Assembly: GCA_039819565.1 (NCBI GenBank)
Contig: JBCBRU010000006.1
Coordinates: 1-44,043, forward strand
Direction: 5' to 3'
DNA length: 44,043 nt
Source: JAHQVK01 sp039819565
GTDB taxonomy: Bacteria > Myxococcota > Kuafuiibacteriia > Kuafuiibacteriales > Kuafuiibacteriaceae
Positions within the stretch are counted from its first letter, which is position 1. Each line of letters starts with the position of its first letter. The translations under genes and the position numbers were made by a program. Positions 15,991-25,395 of the stretch are shown here, piece after piece. The notes below the pieces were generated by a model. The model was not told the origin of the DNA. It did no database searches and was given only the letters and a program-made list of their open reading frames with translations.

Positions 15991-17445
15991 TCATCGGGCG
16001 GACTGGAGCTCGACCACGAAGGTCGAGCCCCGCTGGGGGGCAGACCGACAGCTGATGGCTCCGCCGTGCTCTTCAATGATTCCCTGACAGGTCGACAAGC
16101 CGAGGCCGGTCCCCTTCGAACCCTTCGTGGTGAAGAAGGGCTCGAAGATGCGACTCGCCACCTCGTCGCTCATGCCGTGGCCATCGTCGTGCACCTCGAC
16201 CCGCACCTTGCCCAGAACCAAGGCGGCCCGGACCTCCACCCGCCCCCCGCGGTGGGTCTCGAGGGCATCGCAGGCGTTGATGAGCAGGTTCAAGAAGAGC
16301 TGCTGAAGATCGCTCGAGCTCCCCATCACCCGAAGCTCAGGATCGATGCAGGTCTCGAAGCGGACCCAACCGAAGGTCCTCTCGCATAGGCGCACCGCCT
16401 CCGTGAGGAGCCCATCCAGAGCCAGCACTTCGTGGGTTGCCGACGGCGCGTGCCCGGAGAAAGCCATGAGCTGCCGGACGAGCTCTCTGGCCCGATGACC
16501 GGCGCTCTTGGCCTCCGCGAGAAGAAGCCGACCTTCGTCATCGAGACGGGGCTCGAGCTCTTCCAGAGTGGGGAGGATGACGGTGAGGAGGTTGTTGAAA
16601 TTGTGGGCAACCCCCGCGGTGAGGGTGCCCACCGCCTCGAGCTTTTGGGCGCGTCGGGCCTGCTCGTAGGCGTTGCGGGTGGGGGTCAGATCCACCACCG
16701 CGATGAGCATGCGCGCCGGTCGGCCGTCGCGCCCCTGCACCTGGCCCGTGGACCGGATCCAGCGCACGTCTCCGTCCCGGCGAATGACCCGGTACTCCAC
16801 CGGCTCCAGAGGCCCCACCGTCATGGTGGCCAGGCGCTGGCGCAGAAAGTCCGCGTCGTCGGGGTGCACCACCCGCCCGAGATACTCCTCCGGACTCAGC
16901 GGACGGTCCTCGCCCAGGATGACCCCCATCCGGTCATTCCACGTCACCTCTTTCGTCTCGAGGTCCCACTCGGCGAGACCCATCTGGGCGCTCTCCACCG
17001 CCACCGCGAGCTTGGCCTGCGAGGTCTCGAGGGCCTGGGCGTGGATCACGAGCGCGGTCACGTCGAGACTGAAGATGGACAGCCCGACGGAGCCATCGGG
17101 CTCCACGAGGGGGGTCACGATGTTGTCGTAGTAGGCCAGCGAGGCGTGGCTGCCGATCGCCTGGGATCGATAGGTACTGGTCTCGCCCGTCCGGCGGACC
17201 TCGGCGAAGGCCCGCCGGGCGATCTCGCGGTAGCCCGGAGCGACGAAGTCGAGGACATCAGCGCCCACGACCTCGCTCATGCGGAGCCCGTCGGCGACGC
17301 GATCGACGTAGCGAATCCGATTGTGGGCGTCCACGCGGGTCACGAAGGCGCGGCTGGCCTCCACGCTTCGACTGAAGAAGTCGACCGCGTCCTCTTTCGA
17401 CCACGCCTCAGACCGAGCCGCGCCGCTTCCCTGGCCCTCCGCCAT
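15991..17445 (-). CDS. PAS-domain sensor histidine kinase
   Basis: A 484-aa soluble kinase with no membrane helices, so it likely senses a cytoplasmic signal. Two PAS domains cover about 25-130 and 145-265. The second has the PAS/PAC stretch EYRVIRRDGDVRWIRSTGQV. The histidine-phosphorylation motif is GVAHNFNNLL, with His281. The ATP-binding domain has NLLINACDAL (N box), DDGHGM (G1) and GTGLGLS (G2). The HxFNN form of the H box is of the hybrid-kinase class seen in many two-component systems, but there is no receiver domain attached. No response regulator is adjacent, so its partner is elsewhere. The gap 15771-15990 upstream of the Kunitz gene shows nothing specific. Confidence 0.92.
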   Translation of the reverse strand: MAEGQGSGAARSEAWSKEDAVDFFSRSVEASRAFVTRVDAHNRIRYVDRVADGLRMSEVVGADVLDFVAPGYREIARRAFAEVRRTGETSTYRSQAIGSHASLAYYDNIVTPLVEPDGSVGLSIFSLDVTALVIHAQALETSQAKLAVAVESAQMGLAEWDLETKEVTWNDRMGVILGEDRPLSPEEYLGRVVHPDDADFLRQRLATMTVGPLEPVEYRVIRRDGDVRWIRSTGQVQGRDGRPARMLIAVVDLTPTRNAYEQARRAQKLEAVGTLTAGVAHNFNNLLTVILPTLEELEPRLDDEGRLLLAEAKSAGHRARELVRQLMAFSGHAPSATHEVLALDGLLTEAVRLCERTFGWVRFETCIDPELRVMGSSSDLQQLFLNLLINACDALETHRGGRVEVRAALVLGKVRVEVHDDGHGMSDEVASRIFEPFFTTKGSKGTGLGLSTCQGIIEEHGGAISCRSAPQRGSTFVVELQSAR

Positions 17446-17510
17446 AGGAAGCTTTTACCGACAAGGGGCGCCCCCGTCGTCCGGATCTAGGGAGTGGACC
17501 GAACCAGGAG

Positions 17511-17526
17511 AGAAGCTGACGCTTCT
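17511..17526 (-). terminator. Hairpin downstream of secF
   Basis: AGAAGC-TGAC-GCTTCT is a perfect 6-bp stem with a 4-nt loop, 18 bp past the secF stop codon. On the minus strand it is followed by pyrimidines (CTCCTGG) but not a long T-run, so termination would be weak or Rho-assisted. Confidence 0.35.
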
Positions 17527-17543
17527 GAAACGCGGTAGGGGGC

Positions 17544-18764
17544 TCAGACCACGGCTTTGTCGGGGTTCTTGGCGCGCTCTTCGCGGCGGGCCTCGGCCGC
17601 CTGGGCGTGCTGCTCTCCGAAGCGCTCCCGGAACACCTTGAAGAGGGGCGAAGAGACGTAGATCGAGGAGTAGGTCCCAATGATGATGCCGACGGTCATG
17701 ATGAGGCCGAAGGACGCCAACACCGTCCCGCGCCCGAACACGATCAGCGAGAGGCACGCGAGGAGGGTGGTGATGGAGGTCATCAAGGTCCGACCCAGGG
17801 TCTCGTTGATGGCCCGGTTGAGCACGTCGTCGAGGGCCTTACCCTTCATCGAGGGCGACTGGTCCACGCGCTCGCGGATGCGGTCGAAGACCACGATGGT
17901 GTCATTGATAGAGTAACCGACGAGCGTGAGGAGGCCGGCGATGGTCGCCAGGCTGAACTGCTCGCCGATGAGGCTCAGGAGAGCGGTGGTGATGACCGCA
18001 TCGTGGAACAGACACACGATGGCGCCGGGCGAGTAGTAAAAGTCGAAGCGCAGGGCCACGTAGATGAGAATGATGGCGAGCGCGTAGAGCACCGCGAGGA
18101 GCCCATCGTCGCGGAGCTGACGCCCCACGGTCGGGCCCACGAACTCCGTCTTCACCGCCCGTACGGCGGGGTCGAGCTCCTTCATCCCCTTGACCAGCTC
18201 TTTGCTCACCCCGATCAGCACCACGCTGTAGCGAAGCTCGTCGTCCCGTCCGATACGGCGGATTTGCGAGACCTCGTGTCCTGACTGACCGACCAGGGCC
18301 GCCACCGCGGTGCTCGAGGTGGCGGCGGAGGTGGAGCTGCCGGTGATGAGGATGTCCAGCACGTCCCCCGATTCGACCTCGTACTTCAGACGGCCGAAGC
18401 GCTCGCCGATGTTCTCCTTCAGATTGGACTCGAGGGCGGAGAGCTCGTCGGGCCCGAGGCTCTCGGAGCGGAGAATGCGGGTGAGGAAGTAAGACTTGCC
18501 GGGGTTATCGAGCTCGAAGCTCTGCACCGAAGTATCGACTCCGGGAAAGATGCTCTCCAGGCGGGAGCGCACGTCGGAGGCCGCCACCGGCTTTTCGTAC
18601 TCGAGGAGGATGGAGTATCCCCCCGCGAAGTCGAGGCCGAGGTTGAGGCCCTTGAGGGCGATGATCAGAAGAGCGGCCACGAAGAGGCCCAGGGAGACCT
18701 TCGTAAAGGTCGGGGCCTGCCCCATGAAGTCGATCTTGGTGTCGGGCTTGATGATGTTGAACAT
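17544..18764 (-). CDS. secF: Protein translocase subunit SecF
   Basis: Inner-membrane RND-type subunit that works with SecD to use proton force in the late stage of Sec protein export. The protein is 406 aa, with an N-terminal membrane helix, a periplasmic loop, and a five-helix block. It has the SecF signature FAGGYSILLEYEKP in place of the usual GG motif region, FVGPTVGRQLRDDGLLAVLYALAIILIYVALRFD and GYSINDTIVVFDRIRE. The C-terminal tail is charged (EARREERAKNPDKAVV). It starts 9 nt after secD with GAGGA as ribosome binding site. Confidence 0.96.
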   Translation of the reverse strand: MFNIIKPDTKIDFMGQAPTFTKVSLGLFVAALLIIALKGLNLGLDFAGGYSILLEYEKPVAASDVRSRLESIFPGVDTSVQSFELDNPGKSYFLTRILRSESLGPDELSALESNLKENIGERFGRLKYEVESGDVLDILITGSSTSAATSSTAVAALVGQSGHEVSQIRRIGRDDELRYSVVLIGVSKELVKGMKELDPAVRAVKTEFVGPTVGRQLRDDGLLAVLYALAIILIYVALRFDFYYSPGAIVCLFHDAVITTALLSLIGEQFSLATIAGLLTLVGYSINDTIVVFDRIRERVDQSPSMKGKALDDVLNRAINETLGRTLMTSITTLLACLSLIVFGRGTVLASFGLIMTVGIIIGTYSSIYVSSPLFKVFRERFGEQHAQAAEARREERAKNPDKAVV

Positions 18765-18773
18765 CGCGAGTCC

Positions 18774-20564
18774 TCAGATGCTCAGCGTCTTCACGCGCAG
18801 GCCCTTGGTGAAGTAATCCAACCCGAGCCGGGGGACGACGACCGCCGTGAAGGTGTTGATGACCACGCCGATGCCGAGAGTCACGGCGAAGCCCCGAATG
18901 GGACCGGAGCCGAAGCTCCCGAGGACCACGCAGGCCAGGAAGGTCGTGACGTTGGCGTCGAAGATGGCGCTGAACGCCTTGTCGAAGCCGGCGTCGACGG
19001 CGGCCCGCACCGACTTGCCGGCGCGCAGCTCCTCGCGGATGCGCTCGAACTGAATGATGTTGGCGTCGACCGCCATGCCGATGGTGAGGGCCAGGCCCGC
19101 GATGCCGGGGAGGGTCAAAGTCACCCCCCAGATGGCGAGCCCCGCGAAGAGGAAGATCATGTTGAGGACCAGCGCCACCACCCCCACGGCGCCGCTCACC
19201 CGGTAGTAGACCAGCATCACCAAGAGCACCGCGGAGAGGGCTACGGCGAGGGCGGTCTTGCCCTTGGCCACCGCGTCGTCGCCGAGGGTGGCCCCGACCG
19301 TACGCTCCTCCTGCACCGTCACCGGGGCGGGGAGGGCGCCCGCCTTGAGCACGAGCGACAAAGACTGGGCGTCGGCGAGGATCTCCTGCTGGGTCTTGGC
19401 CCCGCCGAGGGTGATGCGGGCGCTGCCGCCCGGAATCGGCCCCTGAATGACGGGGGCCGAGTCCACGATGCCGTCGAGCACGATGGCCATCTGTCGGCCC
19501 ACGTTCTCGCGGGTCAGCTTCTCGAAGATGGTGGCGCCCTTCTTGTCGAAGCGCATGTTGACTTGCCAGCTGTTCTCTTCGGAGTTGAAGCTCGGGAAGG
19601 CGTTCTCGAGAAAGTCGCCGGTGATGCCAGGGCGGCGATCGAGAAGGAAGGTGAGGTACTCGGGGTCAGCCTGGGCGGAGCGCTTGTACTCCTGAACGCC
19701 CACCTCGAGGTCCGGAGGCAGCTCCTCCTCGTGGGCGAGAAGGAAGGCCCGCATCTCTTCCTTGTTCTTTCCCAGGAGGTAGGGCCGGTTGCTCGCGGCG
19801 CGGCTCTCGCTGCCTCGCGAGTCGAAGGTCAGCTCCACCGAGTCGGGCTTGTCTACGGCCTTGGCAATGTCGGCGAAGTACTGGTTCGTCTCGTCGACGA
19901 TCTTGAACTCGAGCTGTGCGGTCCGGCCGATGACGTTGTCGCGGACGTTGTCCTGGTCCTCGACGGTCAGCCCCGCGAGCTGAATCAGGATGGAGTTGTC
20001 TCCGCGCGTCCGGACCTCCGGTTCCTTGGTTCCCGTCTGGTCGATGCGGTTGCGGATGGTCTTGAGCGCCTGCTCGACGGCGTCCTTTCGGATCTGGTCC
20101 TGTCGCTCGGGGAGCATGCCCAGCACCACCGTGGCCCCGGAGCGATTCAGCACCGTCCAGCTGTCCCGATAGTCGTCGAGGAGGGTCTTCATCTCCGGCC
20201 AATCCGCGTCTGTCTTCATGGCGAAGGTGATCTCGGGAGCGTCGCCTTCGCGACGGGCCCGCTCGAGAAGCTTCCCCTTCTCTTCCATCTGCTCGTAGAT
20301 GTCGGAGGCGACGCGGTCCGCGGTGTCCTGGACCGCCTTTTCGGAGTCCACGCCCATCACGAGGTGGAGGCCGCCCTGGAGATCGATGCCGAAGTTGAAG
20401 CGATTGTCGGGCAGCCAATCGGGGATCGCGGCGTCGACCGCTTTGGTCGAGCGGCGATCCTCAGGGCCGAGGCCGAAGTAGATGACGGACGGAGCGGAGT
20501 AGTAGATCGCCCCCGCGAGCAGCACGACGACGAGGACGAGCCGCTGATACCAACTTTGTTCCAT
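18774..20564 (-). CDS. secD: Protein translocase subunit SecD
   Basis: Partner of SecF in the SecDF export motor. The 596-aa protein has an N-terminal membrane helix, a large periplasmic domain with FGIDLQGGLHLVMGVDSEKA near the start, and the five-helix block with GATLGDDAVAKGK, LPGIAGLALTIGMAVDANIIQFERIREE, the signature motif. Order is yajC-secD-secF, the usual operon, with spacings of 5 nt (yajC-secD) and 9 nt (secD-secF). Confidence 0.97.
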   Translation of the reverse strand: MEQSWYQRLVLVVVLLAGAIYYSAPSVIYFGLGPEDRRSTKAVDAAIPDWLPDNRFNFGIDLQGGLHLVMGVDSEKAVQDTADRVASDIYEQMEEKGKLLERARREGDAPEITFAMKTDADWPEMKTLLDDYRDSWTVLNRSGATVVLGMLPERQDQIRKDAVEQALKTIRNRIDQTGTKEPEVRTRGDNSILIQLAGLTVEDQDNVRDNVIGRTAQLEFKIVDETNQYFADIAKAVDKPDSVELTFDSRGSESRAASNRPYLLGKNKEEMRAFLLAHEEELPPDLEVGVQEYKRSAQADPEYLTFLLDRRPGITGDFLENAFPSFNSEENSWQVNMRFDKKGATIFEKLTRENVGRQMAIVLDGIVDSAPVIQGPIPGGSARITLGGAKTQQEILADAQSLSLVLKAGALPAPVTVQEERTVGATLGDDAVAKGKTALAVALSAVLLVMLVYYRVSGAVGVVALVLNMIFLFAGLAIWGVTLTLPGIAGLALTIGMAVDANIIQFERIREELRAGKSVRAAVDAGFDKAFSAIFDANVTTFLACVVLGSFGSGPIRGFAVTLGIGVVINTFTAVVVPRLGLDYFTKGLRVKTLSI

Positions 20565-20569
20565 GGGAT

Positions 20570-20938
20570 TCAGCTCTTCTTCTTAACGGGCTCGGCGGCG
20601 GTCTTGCCCTCGGCGGCCTTAGGCGCGTACCGGCCCGCGACAGAGGACTTCAGGACCCGCGCCTTGACCTTAGGGGCCAGCTCGAGGGTGATCTCGTTGG
20701 CCTCCACATCCGCGACCTTTCCGATGAACCCGCTCTTCGTGATGACTTCGTCGCCGCGCTTGAGCTTCTCGAGCATGGCCTGCTGCTTTTTCTGCTCCTG
20801 CGCCTGCGGGCGGATCAGCACCAGGTAGATGATGGCGAACATGAGCACGGGGAGGAGGAATTGCTCCCCCCCGCCGCAGCCCCCGCCGGCCGACTGGGCC
20901 GGGGCCAAGGACAATAGCTGCGAAAGCTCAGGGTACAT
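20570..20938 (-). CDS. yajC: Preprotein translocase subunit YajC
   Basis: Small accessory membrane protein of the SecDF complex. The 122-aa protein has a Gly/Cys-rich N-terminus, one membrane helix (FLLPVLMFAIIYLVLIRPQ, about 27-45) ending in the conserved IRPQ, then a cytoplasmic basic domain with GDEVITKSGFIGKV. The C-terminal tail is Lys/Ala-rich. It is the first gene of the yajC-secD-secF operon; the TGA stop is 5 nt before the secD ATG. Confidence 0.95.
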   Translation of the reverse strand: MYPELSQLLSLAPAQSAGGGCGGGEQFLLPVLMFAIIYLVLIRPQAQEQKKQQAMLEKLKRGDEVITKSGFIGKVADVEANEITLELAPKVKARVLKSSVAGRYAPKAAEGKTAAEPVKKKS

Positions 20939-21033
20939 CGGCCGAGCCGCTTAGCGCGCCCTACGAGCTTCGGCAACCTCGATCTCGGAATGCGAGGACT
21001 CCCTCCGTCGCCGCACGACGCCGTCGCGGCCCC

Positions 21034-21222
21034 TCATTCCTCGAAGCTGGCTTCGATCCAGGCCGTGCCTTCTTCGGGGCTCACCCGGACCCGAAGGGTG
21101 TTGGGCCGACAGCACACCGCGCAGTCCTCGACGTAGACCTGCTCGCTCCCCGCGCTCGGGTCGACGGTGGTGTCGATGTACTCCCCGCAGCTCGCGCAGA
21201 CGTAGCCGGTCTCCAGCAGCAT
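21034..21222 (-). CDS. CPXCG-motif zinc-ribbon-like small protein
   Basis: A 62-aa Cys-rich protein with CASCG (Cys9, 12) and CAVCCRP (Cys34, 37, 38), the arrangement of the CPXCG motif family, here with Ala in place of Pro in the first pair. Metal binding is likely; the function of the family is unclear. It begins 11 bp after the end of the symporter-kinase gene on the same strand and may be co-transcribed with it, and precedes the yajC operon by 95 bp. Confidence 0.8.
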   Translation of the reverse strand: MLLETGYVCASCGEYIDTTVDPSAGSEQVYVEDCAVCCRPNTLRVRVSPEEGTAWIEASFEE

Positions 21223-21233
21223 GGCGACCCCGG

Positions 21234-24200
21234 CTAGCCTCCGGAGCGCGGAAAGACCACTCGGAAGCGGGTCCCCCGCCCCGCTTGGCTGTCCACCTCG
21301 ACACGCCCGCCGAGGCGTTGGACCTCCTGCCGGAGCGCTGAGAGCCCCACGCCTCGACCGGAGACCATGGCCGCCTCCTCGCGAGTGGTCACCCCGTCAT
21401 CCAGCATACGGAGAAAGACGTCCGACGTCGGGAGCTCGGACTCGCCGAGACGGGCGCGAAGGCGGGCCGTGTCGATGCCTCGACCGTCGTCGCCAACCTC
21501 GACCCACCATTCGTCCACGGAACGGCCCGCCTCCAGACGTACGCGCGCCCGCGCCGCCTTTCCGGCTCGCTCTCGCTCCAGGGGGGTCTCGAGGCCGTGA
21601 TCGACGGCGTTTCGGACCAGATGGACCAGCGCCAACGACACCGGCACGGCGACCTCCGGGTCCACGGCGACGTCCTCCCCCTCGATCTCGACGTCCACAG
21701 GGGCCCTCCCGAGCTCTCGAGCCAGGCGCTGGGCCTCTTGGCCCAGGCGCTCAAAGGTCGGACCCAAGGTGCCCCCCACGGCACGGCGAGCGGCACGGGC
21801 CACCGCCGCATCCTCCAGGCCCGCCGCCACCGTCGCGCGCAGCTCCGCCAAGGCCAGCTGATCTCGGGGAGCCGTGGAGGTGAGGCGAGCCACCAAACGC
21901 GCCAGGAAGGCGGAGGCCGTCCGCCACTGCTCGGCGAGAGCCTCGACCCCTTCCACGGGGAGGGTCTCGGCCTCTTCGGCTCGGGTTTCGATACGGTGAA
22001 TCTGCGCGGCGAAGGCGTCGAGTCCCCGAAGGCGGGCGTTGCCCTTGAAGGTGTGAAGAGCGCAACGAAGGGCCGGAACATCCTCGGCGCGGGCCAACCC
22101 CAGGACCAACGCGGACATCTCCTCGAGGAAGCTGGCGGCCGCCTGCGGATCCGTCACGGCCTCTTCGAAGAGGCTCAGCATCTCGTCTCTTCGCGCCTCC
22201 GCCTCGACCTGTCGCCTCAGCTCGCTGACGTCCGAGAGGACCACCAGCACCTTGTTCTCGGCCTCGGAGGCGAGATGGTACTCCGCGGCCAGCTCGCGCT
22301 CGCCGAGCCGGAGCTCGGCGGGGAGCTGCCCGAGGGCGGCGGCGGGGGGAACCACCGGATCGCGCATCGTCTCGAGAGCGCTCCCTACCCACTCCGCGAG
22401 GTCCGGATCGTGACGCGCGAGCGCATCGACGAAGCTCGTCGAGGCCCGGTCGATATCCAGCCACCGGGAGAGGGCCTCGGACCGTTCGACCGACATCTCT
22501 CCGCTCGCATCGACGGTCACAAAGCCCTGGCCCGCGCTCTCGAGAATCTGCTTCAGCTCCCGATGACGCCGGGCCAAGGCCTCCGTGCGCTCCTCGACCC
22601 GGTGCTCGAGGTCCTCGTTCAGCCGCGCCAGGGCCGCCTCCGCTCGCGTGCGCTCCTCGATCTCGAGGTCCCGCTCTTCGATCCGGCGCTGGAGATGGGC
22701 GTATTGCTCGTCGAGCAGCTGCTTGCGGTCTTCTTCGTAGGCCAGGCGCTCGGCGAGCTCCTCCGGAGATAGATTGAGTCGGACCAGCTGAAGAGCGTAG
22801 TCGCGGACGAGACCGTCCCGGTCGGTGACGGCCGGCGGCGGCCAGCGCTCGGCGAGAATCCCGTGCGCCGTGGCCGCCCCCAGGCTGCCCGCGAGCTCGC
22901 GCTCCAGCGCCCGGCGCAGACGCACCGTCTCGGGCCCGAGGACTTCGGTCTCATTCTCCAGGCCCGCCCGCTCGAGGCTGCGGCAGAGGAGGCTGGCCGC
23001 GGTGTCGACGTCGAAGAGGTGATCGAGGATGGTGGAGGCCCGGCGGCGTACGTTTTGACCGTCCTCGGAGAACACGGCCGAGAAGCGCTCGGGGTCGACG
23101 AAGCAGTTCGCGGCCTCCTGCTCGACCGCCGAGGGCGGCCAGAGCACGCGCCCGAGCACCAGGCCGGCCGCCGAGGAACCCACGATCCAGGCCGTGGCGT
23201 GACTCACGGAGCTGAGACCCTGAACCCCGAGGAGCGCCTCGGGCTTGAGCCACCACCATCCGAAGAGCCCTTGTTCGAGAAGGTGGAGGGGAAGCACCCC
23301 GCTCCGCGCGAAGGCGGGCACCACCAAAGTATAGAACCAGAGAAGACTCCCTAAACCCATGCCGAGGATCGCTCCACTCCGACAGGGACGTCGGTCGTAG
23401 AGCCCGGCCACGAGGGGGATGGCGAAGATGGTCGTAGACGCGAATGAGATGAGCCCAATGGAGCTCATGAAGTGAGATGAACCCACGGCGAGCTGAAAGA
23501 AAAACGCCCCCGCGACGAGAGAAGCGCCGACGCTAATACGGGTCTTGAGAAGAGAGCGCGAGCTTATCCGAGCCTGGAGCCGCCGCCTTCGATAGGGAAG
23601 AACGAGATGGTTCGTGATCATGGTAGAGAGCGCGGTAATCTCCACCATGAGCATACTCCCCGCCGCGCACAGCAGAGCCATAAAAGCAGCCAGCGCCCAG
23701 AGGGGGCGTCCGAGGGCGAGGGGTGCGCTGAGTATGATCGTTCCGTGCGGCGCCGCCTCACCGAGGAGAGCCGCCCCGGCGTGGCCAAGGGGCTGAAGAG
23801 CGAGGTTCACGCCCACCCCGACGACAGCGGCCACTCTCCCGGCGCTTCGAATATATCGCGGATCCGGGCATTGAACCGTGGCGATATAGTACTGCCTCGG
23901 CAGCATCAGGAGCGCCGAGACGGCGATTAGCGAAGTACTGAACGCGGTTACGGCGCTGGACAACGCACCCTGCGAGGGAGCATCCAGGGCCTGGACGGCC
24001 GCGTCCATCCGCGCCATGAGAGCGGCCGGGGTTGGAAAGGCGGCCTGCGCGAGAAGGATCGCGAGGGCGAAGAGCACAACCAGCTTGATCACGGACTCGA
24101 CGGCGACCGAAGCCACCAGCCCGGGCCGCGCCTCCTGAGCGTCCATGTCCTGAAGTCCGTAGCGCACGGCCAAGACGGCAATGGCCCCGCCAAAGAGCAG

Positions 24201-24656
24201 CGCGAACGCCAAGCCTCCGGAGCCCGCCAGGGCGTCGAAGGCCTTGGCGAGCCCTCCCAGCTGCACTCCGAGGTAGGGGATGAGCCCGAGGGCGAGGAGC
24301 GCCGTGGTCCCGCTGGCCACGGCCTGCGAGCCGCCGTAGCGGGCGGCCATGAGGTCCGCCACGCTGGTGGCTCCGGTGCTCTGAGCGCGCTCGACGAGGC
24401 GTTCGAGCAGGGGAGCTCCGATGAAGAAGAGCAGCGGGAACGCCAGGTAGATGGGGAAGACACTTTTTCCCGCAGCGGCGAGCTCGACGTTTCCGAGGTA
24501 GGTCCAGGTGGTCAGGAAGACGAAAAGGCTAAGCCCGTAGGTGACGGGATGACGCGCCCACCGCCGCCCGCGCGACGTCGAAGCGCCCACGCGGGCCACC
24601 CCGAAGACCGCGACGAGATATCCCGCGGTGACGAGCAGCACCCAGCCCGGCGACAC
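21234..24656 (-). CDS. Sodium/solute symporter-like sensor fused to a CheA-like histidine kinase
   Basis: A 1140-aa hybrid. Residues 1 to about 510 form a multi-helix membrane domain of the sodium:solute symporter (PutP/CbrA-like) fold. A cytoplasmic coiled coil with conserved heptads follows (about 630-700; EERTRAEAALARLNEDLEHRVEERTEALARR is its core, given in part), then a PAS-like region. Instead of the usual HisKA domain, the output end is CheA-like: an Hpt domain with HTFKGNAR (His868), a CheA dimerisation-type stretch, and an ATP-binding domain with HLVRNAVDHGLE (about 1012), DDGRGID and GRGVGLSAL (about 1098). There is no CheW domain. The GTG start follows the small upstream gene by 3 nt (TGAgccGTG). 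Confidence 0.9.
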   Translation of the reverse strand: MSPGWVLLVTAGYLVAVFGVARVGASTSRGRRWARHPVTYGLSLFVFLTTWTYLGNVELAAAGKSVFPIYLAFPLLFFIGAPLLERLVERAQSTGATSVADLMAARYGGSQAVASGTTALLALGLIPYLGVQLGGLAKAFDALAGSGGLAFALLFGGAIAVLAVRYGLQDMDAQEARPGLVASVAVESVIKLVVLFALAILLAQAAFPTPAALMARMDAAVQALDAPSQGALSSAVTAFSTSLIAVSALLMLPRQYYIATVQCPDPRYIRSAGRVAAVVGVGVNLALQPLGHAGAALLGEAAPHGTIILSAPLALGRPLWALAAFMALLCAAGSMLMVEITALSTMITNHLVLPYRRRRLQARISSRSLLKTRISVGASLVAGAFFFQLAVGSSHFMSSIGLISFASTTIFAIPLVAGLYDRRPCRSGAILGMGLGSLLWFYTLVVPAFARSGVLPLHLLEQGLFGWWWLKPEALLGVQGLSSVSHATAWIVGSSAAGLVLGRVLWPPSAVEQEAANCFVDPERFSAVFSEDGQNVRRRASTILDHLFDVDTAASLLCRSLERAGLENETEVLGPETVRLRRALERELAGSLGAATAHGILAERWPPPAVTDRDGLVRDYALQLVRLNLSPEELAERLAYEEDRKQLLDEQYAHLQRRIEERDLEIEERTRAEAALARLNEDLEHRVEERTEALARRHRELKQILESAGQGFVTVDASGEMSVERSEALSRWLDIDRASTSFVDALARHDPDLAEWVGSALETMRDPVVPPAAALGQLPAELRLGERELAAEYHLASEAENKVLVVLSDVSELRRQVEAEARRDEMLSLFEEAVTDPQAAASFLEEMSALVLGLARAEDVPALRCALHTFKGNARLRGLDAFAAQIHRIETRAEEAETLPVEGVEALAEQWRTASAFLARLVARLTSTAPRDQLALAELRATVAAGLEDAAVARAARRAVGGTLGPTFERLGQEAQRLARELGRAPVDVEIEGEDVAVDPEVAVPVSLALVHLVRNAVDHGLETPLERERAGKAARARVRLEAGRSVDEWWVEVGDDGRGIDTARLRARLGESELPTSDVFLRMLDDGVTTREEAAMVSGRGVGLSALRQEVQRLGGRVEVDSQAGRGTRFRVVFPRSGG

Positions 24657-24659
24657 GGC

Positions 24660-24860
24660 TCAGCCCCTTCGCGACCCGCGCTCCGCGCTCGAGGCCCGCG
24701 CCTCTCTCAAGACGACGCCCAGCATGAACAAGGCGAGGAGACCGTGGGCGACCAGGCAGCCCGCCGCGCTTGTGTCGCGAACATAGAGGGGAAGGAAAAG
24801 GAGGGGGAACATCAGCCCCGTTCCGGCCCAGCCCATCGCTGCCACGACGCGACACCCCAC
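24660..24860 (-). CDS. Small two-helix membrane protein
   Basis: A 66-aa protein with two hydrophobic stretches (GLMFPLLFLPLYVR and HGLLALFMLGVVL) and a basic C-terminus. Its stop is 3 nt before the GTG of the symporter-kinase gene, so the two are likely coupled. Small membrane proteins often precede symporter genes, but I do not recognise the family. The start may be GTG 24860 or ATG 24836; neither has a good ribosome binding site. Confidence 0.55.
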   Translation of the reverse strand: MGCRVVAAMGWAGTGLMFPLLFLPLYVRDTSAAGCLVAHGLLALFMLGVVLREARASSAERGSRRG

Positions 24861-24960
24861 GCCGGTTCAGTTCGGCTTAGCCCTCTTTTGATCGAGTGAT
24901 TTTCCGCAACCTCCCGGCGCTTCCACCGATGACTGTCCCGTGATGGGAGGGTCCGTCGAC

Positions 24961-25395
24961 GTGGCCTTTGCTGCCCTCGAGGAGACCGAGGAGGGTCTCA
25001 CGTGGGCCCAGGACGCCGAGCTCCGGGTGCGTCGAGCCCTAGCCGTGGACTTCGAAACGGGCCGCGGCGGACGGGCCATGGACGGTCTGCTCCGCCTCTC
25101 CGTGGTGCTGAGGCAGCGCGGAGCCTCGGCGACGGCGGAGCGCATCGGCGCCGTCCTGAGGAACGTTCCGGAGGCCCGCCGGGTGCTCAACGCCCCCGCC
25201 CGCGGGCGCGAGAGCCTCGACCGAGTTCGGCGCTTCACCCGCAGCGAGGACCGCAGCGTGGCCGTACGTGCTCCGGCGCTGCGAGAGCCCACCCCCGCCG
25301 GCGCCGTTCCCCTCACCGATCTCGTGACCCCCGATCTTTGCGACCTCGAGAGGGTCGCGCGTGCACGCAAGGAGGCGAAGCATGGCCATCGATAG
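24961..25395 (+). CDS. Unknown protein upstream of a LysM/transglycosylase gene
   Basis: A 144-aa soluble, Arg/Ala/Leu-rich protein with no signal peptide or membrane helix. GTG 24961 is chosen because GGGAGGG lies 9 nt upstream; GTG 24940 and ATG 24943 are in frame but lack a ribosome binding site. The gene overlaps the next by 14 nt in another frame, so the pair is probably translated together. I recognise no domain. It may be a chaperone, adaptor or immunity-type partner of the next protein, but this is only inferred from position. Confidence 0.6.
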   Translation: MAFAALEETEEGLTWAQDAELRVRRALAVDFETGRGGRAMDGLLRLSVVLRQRGASATAERIGAVLRNVPEARRVLNAPARGRESLDRVRRFTRSEDRSVAVRAPALREPTPAGAVPLTDLVTPDLCDLERVARARKEAKHGHR

